Shown piece after piece: positions 1 to 7,072 of a stretch of 26,609 bases of DNA. The notes under the pieces were generated by a model. The model saw only the letters and a program-made list of their open reading frames with translations. It was not told where the DNA came from and did no database searches. Numbering within the stretch: the stretch's first letter is position 1; each line of letters begins with the position of its first letter. This stretch comes from DAIDKA01 sp049792815. Its GTDB lineage: Bacteria; Pseudomonadota; Gammaproteobacteria; Steroidobacterales; Steroidobacteraceae. The DNA is taken from NCBI GenBank assembly GCA_049792815.1, contig JBARBG010000134.1, positions 1 through 26,609 on the forward strand. The letters are read 5' to 3'. Position numbers and translations under genes: made by a program.

Positions 1-692
1 GCCTGGCGCTGCTGGCGCTGCCGCAGCTGGCACGGCACCTGACGCGGCGCATCGCCGATGAACGCGCGCTGCTGCTGCTGGCCCAGGGCCTGGCGGGCAG
101 CCGGCCCTTCGCCGATGGCTGCACGGAGCGCATTTTTCAGGAATGTTTCTTCGACGCCGATCAGGACCTGCCACGGGATGCGGAGAGCTTCGCGGCTCGC
201 CTCGAGGTGCGCCGAGGCGAGCTGGATACCACCGCCACGCGCCTGATCGCGCTCCTGCGCAGCATGCTCGAGGAGCGGCGCGCGGCGCGTGCCGCGCTCG
301 AGGCCTTGCCCGGCGCGGTGTTCAGCGCGCCGGTGGCGCAGATGCGGGCGCAGCTTGCGGCTTTGTTCGCCGCAGATTTCCCGACCGCTCCGCCGCAGCC
401 CTGGTTCAACCAGCTGCCGCGGTACCTCAAGGCCATGGCGCGCCGGGCGACCCGGATGAGCACCAACGTCGAACGCGACAGCGCGCTCGCCAGCCGCATC
501 CGGCCCTTTGAGGAGCAGCTGCACGCGCTCGCGCAGGGCGGCGTGCCGCTGGCCGCAATGCCGGCGCTGGCCCAGCTGCGCTGGATGCTGGAGGAGTTCC
601 GGGTGTCACTGCACGCGCAGGAGCTGCGCACCCTGATCCCGGTGTCCGAAAAGCGACTTCAGGAGCAGGTCGAGCGTATCCTGCATCCTTAG
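1..692 (+). CDS. hrpA: ATP-dependent RNA helicase HrpA, C-terminal part (5' end outside window)
   Basis: The frame is open from base 3 to the TAG at 690-692, giving about 229 residues without the N-terminus. HrpA is a cytoplasmic DEAH-box RNA helicase of about 1300 residues. The helicase core lies outside the window and only the family's C-terminal region (DUF3418) is present. Recognition rests on typical tail features: the NQLPRYLKAMARR segment, then LRWMLEEFRVSLHAQELRT and the closing PVSEKRLQEQVERI. The stop is followed after 16 bases by the Rieske oxygenase gene, so the two could share a transcript, though no functional link is evident. The assignment is by recall of the family tail; the missing motor domain prevents direct confirmation. 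Confidence 0.88.
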   Translation, partial: LALLALPQLARHLTRRIADERALLLLAQGLAGSRPFADGCTERIFQECFFDADQDLPRDAESFAARLEVRRGELDTTATRLIALLRSMLEERRAARAALEALPGAVFSAPVAQMRAQLAALFAADFPTAPPQPWFNQLPRYLKAMARRATRMSTNVERDSALASRIRPFEEQLHALAQGGVPLAAMPALAQLRWMLEEFRVSLHAQELRTLIPVSEKRLQEQVERILHP

Positions 693-700
693 AAGGAGGT
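693..700 (+). promoter_or_regulatory. Strong ribosome binding site for the Rieske oxygenase gene
   Basis: AAGGAGGT is a near-perfect Shine-Dalgarno sequence 8 bases before the ATG at 709. It fixes that start codon and suggests efficient translation. It lies directly after the hrpA stop codon. Confidence 0.8.
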
Positions 701-708
701 GGCAATCG

Positions 709-1899
709 ATGTCGGACGATACACACGGCTGCGCCTATGGGCGCCCACCCGCGCAGTTCAACGCGACCCTCGCCGCGGTCGGACCGGGAACGCCCTGCGG
801 GGAATTGCTGCGCCGCTACTGGCATCCCATTTCACTTGCGGACGGCGTGCAGTCGGTGCCGCGCAAGGTGCGCATACTGGGCGAGGACCTGGTGCTGTTC
901 CGTGACCGGCAGGGGCGCGCCGGACTGCTCTATCCGCGCTGCATGCATCGCGGCACTTCGCTTTATTTCGGGCGGGTCGAGCAGCAAGGCCTGCGCTGCT
1001 GCTACCACGGCTGGCTGTTCGATGTCGAGGGCCATTGCCTGGATCAGCCCTGCGAACCGGACCATGGCCGGCATCGCGAGTCCGCGCGCCAGCCCTGGTA
1101 TCCGGTGCAGGAGCGCTACGGACTGGTGTTCGCCTACCTGGGGCCGCCCCACAAGCGACCGGTGCTGCCGCTCTATGACAATCTCGAGGCGCTGGCGCCC
1201 GGCGAGAGCCTCTGGCGAACCTACGGCGGCTTTGGCGCGACCGGCGACGATTCGATGCCGGTCGTGCCCTACAGCTGGTTGCATATGAATGACAACGTGA
1301 TGGATCCGTTTCACGTTCAGGTCCTGCACTCCACGTTCAGCACCGTGCAATTCGTGCCGCAGTTCGCCGTCATGCCCAAGGTGGACTTCTTCGAGACCGA
1401 GCGTGGAGTGTGCTATTCCGCCGTGCGCGAACTGCCCGACGGCCGACAGGTGGACCGGATTTCCTCCTGGCTGCTGCCGAATGTCATGAGCGTGCCGGAT
1501 GTGACGCTGCGGGCAGGCCCGTCGACGGGAATCTCCTGGGTCGTTCCGGTGGATGACACGCACTACGTCCAGGCAATGGTTGCCCGGGTTCCCAAGGATG
1601 CGCCGTTTCGCAACATGCTGTTCAACGGCAAGACCTGGGGCCAGATGACCGAGGCCGAACATCGCAACACTCCCGGGGACTTCGAGGCGCAGGCTGGACA
1701 GGGCCCCATCACCCTGCACTCCGACGAGCATCTGGTGACCTCCGACCGCGGTATCATGATGCTGCGGCGCATGCTGCTCGAACAGATGGAAGTCGTGGCT
1801 GCCGGCGGTGACCCCACCGGCGTGAGCTTTGATGCGCAAGGCGCCCTGGTGAAGGTGCCCTCCGGCAATTTCTACCGCGCCAGAGAGGCGGTGGGCTGA
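709..1899 (+). CDS. Rieske [2Fe-2S] aromatic ring-hydroxylating oxygenase, alpha subunit type
   Basis: This 396-residue protein belongs to the Rieske non-heme iron oxygenases, cytoplasmic enzymes that hydroxylate or O-demethylate aromatic or steroidal substrates with electrons from a separate reductase. The N-terminal Rieske domain shows C78-x-H80 and C97-x2-H100, the cluster ligands, followed by GW. The catalytic domain carries N196-x2-D199-x2-H202-x4-H207, the bridging aspartate and two iron histidines. Length and the single-polypeptide layout resemble the phthalate dioxygenase / vanillate demethylase group rather than the alpha-beta naphthalene type. A strong ribosome binding site decides the start. 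No ferredoxin reductase gene is in the window, so the electron donor must be encoded elsewhere. An unrecognised ORF follows 2 bases after the stop and may be co-translated. The substrate cannot be deduced. Confidence 0.9.
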   Translation: MSDDTHGCAYGRPPAQFNATLAAVGPGTPCGELLRRYWHPISLADGVQSVPRKVRILGEDLVLFRDRQGRAGLLYPRCMHRGTSLYFGRVEQQGLRCCYHGWLFDVEGHCLDQPCEPDHGRHRESARQPWYPVQERYGLVFAYLGPPHKRPVLPLYDNLEALAPGESLWRTYGGFGATGDDSMPVVPYSWLHMNDNVMDPFHVQVLHSTFSTVQFVPQFAVMPKVDFFETERGVCYSAVRELPDGRQVDRISSWLLPNVMSVPDVTLRAGPSTGISWVVPVDDTHYVQAMVARVPKDAPFRNMLFNGKTWGQMTEAEHRNTPGDFEAQAGQGPITLHSDEHLVTSDRGIMMLRRMLLEQMEVVAAGGDPTGVSFDAQGALVKVPSGNFYRAREAVG

Positions 1900-1901
1900 A
1901 G

Positions 1902-2333
1902 ATGTTGCGCTTGAGGTTTTATTCTCCTGGAGAGGGGTCGGCCGAAAGCATCGAGCCCGGTGAGTTCTTTCGATTCGTCGGCAGCATGCTCTGCCGGGGT
2001 GCCGGCAATGACGCCGTGGCCACCTGGATGTCACGCTGGTTGCTGCGTGATGCGGAGTTCGCCCGCGCCGAATCCATGGATCCCGTGGTGATCTATTTCG
2101 AGAACAATGCAGGCCTGGCCTCGTGCGCCTACGGGCCGTTTGAAGAACTGCATGTGACCGACGGGGCGGCCTGGGACGGCACCCGGCAACTGGCGCGACT
2201 GGATCCCCAAACCCTGCTCTGGTACCCGCCCCGGGCGCCGGATGGCTGGGCTTCATTGCTGGTCGCCCCACCCGGGAAGTCCCGGTTTGACCTCGCCGGG
2301 GACCGGGGAAGAGCTGGCCAGGGGGGGCGCTAA
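1902..2333 (+). CDS. Hypothetical protein following the Rieske oxygenase
   Basis: I do not recognise this 143-residue protein. The ATG comes 2 bases after the oxygenase TGA, suggesting translational coupling. The sequence is rich in Trp and aromatic residues in the middle (TWMSRWLLRD, LLWYPPRAPDGW), with no signal peptide, membrane segment or known metal motif. The last 20 or so residues are Gly/Arg-rich and low in complexity. Context suggests an accessory role for the oxygenase, but that is inference. A long antisense open frame covers the same DNA and is most likely a by-product of high GC. It is judged real from its position and protein-like composition. Confidence 0.6.
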   Translation: MLRLRFYSPGEGSAESIEPGEFFRFVGSMLCRGAGNDAVATWMSRWLLRDAEFARAESMDPVVIYFENNAGLASCAYGPFEELHVTDGAAWDGTRQLARLDPQTLLWYPPRAPDGWASLLVAPPGKSRFDLAGDRGRAGQGGR

Positions 2334-2392
2334 AACCTCTCCAAAGTGCAGCCGGTGACCCCTGGGCAGCAGTTCGTTAATCAGCACATTCT

Positions 2393-2402
2393 GTTACGTA
2401 AC
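2393..2402. promoter_or_regulatory. Perfect 10-bp palindrome, candidate operator for the efflux operon
   Basis: GTTACGTAAC is a perfect palindrome one base upstream of a TTGACA box and about 105 bases before the efflux adaptor start. TTACGTAA-like cores occur in TetR-family operators, so this could be the control site of the efflux genes. No regulator gene lies nearby. Function is inferred from position and symmetry only. Confidence 0.35.
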
Positions 2403-2403
2403 C

Positions 2404-2409
2404 CTTGAC
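2404..2409 (+). promoter_or_regulatory. Possible -35 element of the efflux operon promoter
   Basis: TTGACA matches the sigma-70 -35 consensus exactly. With 17-base spacing the -10 position reads TTGCCT, which is poor; a better TAATCT lies only 10 bases downstream. The promoter call is therefore weak, although the location at the head of a five-gene run is right. Confidence 0.3.
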
Positions 2410-2446
2410 ATCCCGCGTGCTAATCTTTGCCTCCGCGTGGGCCGGG

Positions 2447-2486
2447 CCGGGTGTCATACGAGCACTAGAATTGAACCGACACCCGG
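2447..2486 (+). repeat. 9-bp inverted repeat in the leader of the efflux operon
   Basis: CCGGGTGTC at 2447-2455 is repeated in perfect inverted form, GACACCCGG, at 2478-2486 with a 22-base loop. In RNA it would form a stable stem 20 bases before the first possible start at 2507. It has no trailing T run, so it is not a terminator. It could be a leader structure affecting translation, or a protein-binding dyad. Confidence 0.45.
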
Positions 2487-2506
2487 GCACTTGAAACGGT
2501 AACTTC

Positions 2507-3931
2507 ATGTTCGCCATGCCAGGGCCGGACGCCCGTGCGCCGGCAGATTTTTCGAATTGCGGGGACTTTGTGCTGAAAGAATTTGATCCGGAGATCGAGG
2601 CCTCTTCCACCAGCAAACCGGTGGCGTTCCTGCGCCGCCACTGGCTGCTCATCGCCGTTGGGGTGGTGCTGATCGGCGGCGGCGCCCTGTTCCTGCACCG
2701 CACCAAGCAGCAGAACGCGGCCAATGTTCGCCCCCAGTTCAATTTCCGCACCAATGCCGTGGCGGTTTCCATCGCGACCGTCAAGACGGGCGACATCGTC
2801 GTGCGCATACCCGGTCTGGGCACCGTGACCCCGCTGGTGACCGACACCGTCAAGGCGCAGATCAGCGGCATCATGCAGAAGGTGAACTTCAAGGAAGGCC
2901 AGCTGGTCAAGAAGGGCGAGCTGCTCGCCGTGATTGACCCCCGCCCCTACGAGGCCGCCCTGGACCAGGCCAAGGCGAGTCTCGCCCGCGATGAAGCCCT
3001 GCTGGCCGATGCCAAGCTGGACCTGAAGCGCTATGAGGACCTGATCAAGGAGGACTCGGTATCGCAGCAGCAGGTGGACACGCAGCGCGCCACCGTCGGC
3101 CAGGATACGGGGAATGTCGCTTCGGACGCGGCGCAGGTAAAGACGGCGGAACTGAATCTCGCCTACACGCAGATCCACTCACCCATCGATGGCCGGGTCG
3201 GATTGCGACAGATCGACCCGGGCAACTATGTGACCCCCGGGGACGCCAACGGCATCGTGGTGGTCACGCAGCTGCAACCGATCTCGGTGCTGTTCACGGT
3301 TCCCGAGGACAACATCCCGGAGATCATGCGCCAGATCAAGTCCGGTGCGACCCTGGCCGTTGAAGCCAGCGGGCGTACCGACCAGGGACATCTCGCCGAT
3401 GGCAGCCTTGCAACCACCGACAACCTGATCGACACCACCACCGGCACCTTGAAGCTGCGCGCCAGTTTCGACAACAACGATTTGGTCATGTTTCCCGGAC
3501 AGTTCGTCAACGTGTCGCTGGTGGTCACGACGCTGAAGGACCAGCTGGTGATTCCCGCGGCGGCGGTGCGCCGCGGCGCGCCGGATGGCGTGCAAAGCGC
3601 CTTCGTCTACCTGGTCAATGCCAACAATACGGTCTCGGTGCGTCCAGTGGTGTTGGGCGTCGTGGACGGTGACAACCAGGCGGTGCGCTCGGGCCTTGAT
3701 GTCAATGATGTCGTGGTGACCGACGGCGGCGACCGCCTGCGTGAAGGCGCGCAAGTGGAGCTGCCCGACGCCACGGCCGCGGAGGTCGCCACGGCGCGGG
3801 CCCAGGCACAGGCCCAACGCAAGACCCAACCGCGCTTCCCGTTCGGCAAGAAGGGCAGGAAGGGCAAGGGAGGATTCAACGGTCCGCCCGGCGGCTACGG
3901 CGGCGGCAGACCCGGTGGTGGTGGACCGTGA
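2507..3931 (+). CDS. mdtA: RND efflux periplasmic adaptor subunit, MdtA-like (membrane fusion protein)
   Basis: This 474-residue adaptor (453 if GTG 2570 is used) would join inner-membrane RND pumps to an outer-membrane channel for proton-driven drug or metabolite export. After a short cytoplasmic stretch comes one membrane anchor (HWLLIAVGVVLIGGGALFL), then the barrel-sandwich/lipoyl half (QISGIMQKVNFKEGQLVKKG), the alpha-hairpin (about 160-220), the second lipoyl half (IHSPIDGRVGLRQIDPGNYV) and the beta-barrel region with PGQFVNVSL. The last 35 residues form an unusual Lys/Arg then Gly/Pro-rich tail. The start is uncertain: ATG 2507 has no clear ribosome site, while GTG 2570 follows GGGGA by 5 bases and gives a more natural N-terminus. 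Two permease genes follow, 27 bases and then a 4-base overlap away, as in mdtABC. MdtA is the closest named relative; the substrate is unknown. Confidence 0.88.
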   Translation: MFAMPGPDARAPADFSNCGDFVLKEFDPEIEASSTSKPVAFLRRHWLLIAVGVVLIGGGALFLHRTKQQNAANVRPQFNFRTNAVAVSIATVKTGDIVVRIPGLGTVTPLVTDTVKAQISGIMQKVNFKEGQLVKKGELLAVIDPRPYEAALDQAKASLARDEALLADAKLDLKRYEDLIKEDSVSQQQVDTQRATVGQDTGNVASDAAQVKTAELNLAYTQIHSPIDGRVGLRQIDPGNYVTPGDANGIVVVTQLQPISVLFTVPEDNIPEIMRQIKSGATLAVEASGRTDQGHLADGSLATTDNLIDTTTGTLKLRASFDNNDLVMFPGQFVNVSLVVTTLKDQLVIPAAAVRRGAPDGVQSAFVYLVNANNTVSVRPVVLGVVDGDNQAVRSGLDVNDVVVTDGGDRLREGAQVELPDATAAEVATARAQAQAQRKTQPRFPFGKKGRKGKGGFNGPPGGYGGGRPGGGGP

Positions 3932-3958
3932 AGCTGGCTGCGAGCTGAGCAGGCCAAC

Positions 3959-6900
3959 ATGAATCCGTCGCGCATATTCGTACTGCGACCGGTAGCCACC
4001 ACGCTGCTGATGATCGCCATCCTGGTCGTCGGCGCACTCGGCTACAAGGAGCTGCCGCTGGCGGCGCTGCCGGAAGTCTCCTACCCGACCATCCAGGTAC
4101 AGACGTTCTATCCCGGCGCCAGTCCCGAGGTCATCACCTCGGCGATCACCGCGCCCCTGGAAAAACAGTTCGGCCAGATGCCGGGACTGAACCAGATGAC
4201 CTCCACCAGCTCCGCGGGTGCGTCGGTCATCACCATGCAGTTCAATCTGGCGCTCGCCATCGACATCGCCGGGGAGGAGGTCCAGGCCGCCATCAGCGGC
4301 GCTCAGAACCTCCTGCCCCAGGATCTGCCCGCGCCGCCGATCTACGCCAAGGTGAACCCGGCGGATGCGCCGGTGCTGACCCTCGGCGTGACCTCAGAGG
4401 TGATGCCGCTGACGCAGGTCGAGGACATGGCCGACATCCGCATCGCGCAGAAGCTGTCGCAGGTGAAGGGCGTCGGTGTGGTCAGTATCAGCGGCGGCCA
4501 GCGTCCGGCGGTGCGCGCCGTGGTCAATCCGCGGGCACTCGCGGCCTATGGCCTGAACCTGGATGACCTGCGCACCACGATCAGCGTCGCCAACCAGAAC
4601 GGTCCCAAGGGCACGTTCGATGGGCCGACACGCGCCTACACCATCAACACCAACGATCAGCTCAAAAGCGCCACCGAGTACGCCGAGATCGTGGTGGCCT
4701 ACCGCAACGGCGCGCCGGTGCGGCTCAAGGACGTCGCCACGCTGATCGAGGCGCCGGAGAACACCAAGCTCGGCGCGTGGATGAATACCACCCCCGCGCT
4801 CATCATCAATGTGCAGCGCCAACCCGGTGCCAACGTCGTTGATGTGGTCGATGAGATCCAGGCGATGCTGCCGAGTCTGAAGTCAACGCTGCCGGCGGGC
4901 GTGGACCTGAAGGTGCTCACCGACCGCACCATCACCATCCGCGCGTCGATCAAGGACGTGCAGTTCGAGATGATCCTGGCCGTGCTGCTGGTGGTGCTGG
5001 TCATCTTCCTGTTCCTGCGCGACCTGCGGGCCACCCTGATTCCCAGCCTCTCGGTGCCGCTGTCCCTGATCGGAACCTTCGCGGTCATGTACCTGGCCGG
5101 CTACAGCCTGAACAACCTGTCGCTCATGGCACTGACCATCGCCACCGGCTTCGTCGTCGATGATGCCATCGTGATGATCGAGAACATCTCGCGCTACATC
5201 GAGGCCGGAGAGCCGCCGCTGGATGCCGCCCTGAAGGGCGCCGGCCAGATCGGCTTCACCATCATCTCGCTGACCGTCTCGCTGCTGGCGGTGCTCATTC
5301 CGCTGCTGTTCATGCAGGATGTGGTCGGTCGGCTGTTCCGCGAATTCGCCGTGACGCTGGCGGTGACCATCATCATCTCGGCGGTGGTATCGCTGACCCT
5401 GGTGCCGATGCTGTGCGCGCTGCTCCTCAAGCAGCGCACCACCGAGGACAGCGGCCATAAGGACCAATCCAAATGGCTGGAACCCACCATCGCCTGGTAC
5501 GGACGCCAGCTCACCTGGGTGCTGGAACACCAGCGCCTGACGCTGTATGTGGCACTGGCCACGCTCGTCGTCACCGCGGGCCTCTACATCCTGATCCCCA
5601 AGGGCTTCTTTCCCGACCAGGACACGGGCCTCATCCAGGGCGTATCGGTGGCGACCGAATCGATTTCCTACCAGTCCATGTCGGCGCGGCAGCAGGCTCT
5701 TGCCGCCGCGGTGCTCAAGGATCCTGATGTCGTGAGCCTGTCGTCCTTCATCGGCGTCGACGGCAACAATGTCACGCTGAACAGCGGCCGCGTCCTCATC
5801 AATCTGAAGCCGCGCAATGAACGCAGTGATACGGTCACGGACGTCATTCGCCGCCTGCAGCAGGAAATCGCCGGCGTCGCCGGCATCACCTTGTACATGC
5901 AGCCCTCGCAGGATCTGTCGCTGGACAATACCGTGAGCCGCACGCAGTACCAGTTCATCCTCGAGAGCGCCAACGCCGACACCTTGAGCACCTGGACGCC
6001 CAAGCTCGTGACGGCGCTGCACGACCGCCCGGAGCTGGCCGATGTCGTCAGCAATCTGGAAAACAACGGCCTGGCGGCCTACATCACCATCGACCGCGAT
6101 ACCGCTGCGCGCCTGGGTGTGAGCGTGGGAACGGTGGACAACGCGCTGTACGATGCCTTCGGCCAGCGCATCGTCTCCACCATCTTCACGCAGTCGAACC
6201 AGTACCGCGTCATCATCGAGGCGGACCCGAAGAGCTACGCCTCCACGGACGCCATCCAGTCGTTGTATGTGCCCTCGGCCGCGGGCGGCCAGGTCCCGTT
6301 GTCGGCACTGGCCAAGGTGGACATGCAGGCCAAGCCGCTGCTGATCAACCACCTGGCGCAGTTCCCGGCCGCCACGGTCTCCTTCAACCTGGCACCGGGC
6401 GCTTCGCTGGGCTCAGCGGTGGATGCGATCGAAGCCGTCGAGCAGTCGCTGCAGATGCCGGACAGCATTTCGACGACCTTCGAAGGCGCTGCACTGGCAT
6501 TCCGCAACAATCTCGCCAACGAGCTGTTGCTGCTGCTGGCAGCGGTGCTGGTGATGTATATCGTGCTGGGCGTGCTGTACGAGAGTTTCATCCATCCGGT
6601 CACAATCCTCTCAACGCTACCCTCGGCGGGCATCGGAGCGCTGCTGGCGCTGATCGTGTTCGGCGATGATCTGACCATCATCGCCCTGATCGGCATCATC
6701 CTGCTGATCGGCATCGTCAAGAAGAACGCGATTCTGATGATCGACTTCGCCATCGATGCCGAGCGCAACCAGGGCATGGCGCCGCGCGAGGCCATCTACC
6801 AGGCCTGCCTGCTGCGCTTCAGACCCATCCTGATGACCACGGTCGCGGCCATCTTCGGCGCCCTGCCGCTGATGTTCGGTACCGGCACCGGCTCGGAGCT

Positions 6901-7072
6901 GCGCCATCCGCTGGGCGTCACCATTGTCGGTGGCCTGCTGGTGAGCCAGGTGCTGACCCTGTTCACCACCCCGGTCATCTACCTGGCCTTTGACCGGATC
7001 GCCAAGCGCCTGGCCGGCAGCAAGACGGCTGAGGTCACCGGACATGGGGCACTGCTGGACCAGCCAATGTGA
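3959..7072 (+). CDS. mdtB: RND efflux permease, MdtB-like (HAE1 family)
   Basis: A 1037-residue inner-membrane proton/drug antiporter subunit of normal length for the family. It begins with the typical N-terminus (MNPSRIFVLRPVATTLLMIA) and first membrane helix. The proton-relay acids D401 and D402 sit in GFVVDDAIVMIEN of helix 4, and the partner lysine in GIVKKNAILMIDF (K921/K922) of helix 10. Two large periplasmic porter regions separate the helix bundles. In the MdtABC system of E. coli, MdtB and MdtC form a mixed trimer, and the second permease directly downstream fits that scheme. The stop overlaps the next gene's GTG start by 4 bases, pointing to coupled synthesis of both pump subunits. 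The substrate range cannot be read from the sequence. Confidence 0.9.
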   Translation: MNPSRIFVLRPVATTLLMIAILVVGALGYKELPLAALPEVSYPTIQVQTFYPGASPEVITSAITAPLEKQFGQMPGLNQMTSTSSAGASVITMQFNLALAIDIAGEEVQAAISGAQNLLPQDLPAPPIYAKVNPADAPVLTLGVTSEVMPLTQVEDMADIRIAQKLSQVKGVGVVSISGGQRPAVRAVVNPRALAAYGLNLDDLRTTISVANQNGPKGTFDGPTRAYTINTNDQLKSATEYAEIVVAYRNGAPVRLKDVATLIEAPENTKLGAWMNTTPALIINVQRQPGANVVDVVDEIQAMLPSLKSTLPAGVDLKVLTDRTITIRASIKDVQFEMILAVLLVVLVIFLFLRDLRATLIPSLSVPLSLIGTFAVMYLAGYSLNNLSLMALTIATGFVVDDAIVMIENISRYIEAGEPPLDAALKGAGQIGFTIISLTVSLLAVLIPLLFMQDVVGRLFREFAVTLAVTIIISAVVSLTLVPMLCALLLKQRTTEDSGHKDQSKWLEPTIAWYGRQLTWVLEHQRLTLYVALATLVVTAGLYILIPKGFFPDQDTGLIQGVSVATESISYQSMSARQQALAAAVLKDPDVVSLSSFIGVDGNNVTLNSGRVLINLKPRNERSDTVTDVIRRLQQEIAGVAGITLYMQPSQDLSLDNTVSRTQYQFILESANADTLSTWTPKLVTALHDRPELADVVSNLENNGLAAYITIDRDTAARLGVSVGTVDNALYDAFGQRIVSTIFTQSNQYRVIIEADPKSYASTDAIQSLYVPSAAGGQVPLSALAKVDMQAKPLLINHLAQFPAATVSFNLAPGASLGSAVDAIEAVEQSLQMPDSISTTFEGAALAFRNNLANELLLLLAAVLVMYIVLGVLYESFIHPVTILSTLPSAGIGALLALIVFGDDLTIIALIGIILLIGIVKKNAILMIDFAIDAERNQGMAPREAIYQACLLRFRPILMTTVAAIFGALPLMFGTGTGSELRHPLGVTIVGGLLVSQVLTLFTTPVIYLAFDRIAKRLAGSKTAEVTGHGALLDQPM

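Noticed and set aside
832..2271. 479-codon open frame on the minus strand opposite the Rieske oxygenase and the next ORF
   Set aside because: The plus-strand Rieske protein has all family motifs; the antisense translation is His/Arg/Gly-rich without recognisable domains, as expected from antisense frames in GC-rich DNA.
4883..6352. 489-codon minus-strand open frame inside the MdtB-like gene
   Set aside because: It is a His/Gln/Asp-rich translation antisense to a clearly conserved RND permease and has no domain of its own.
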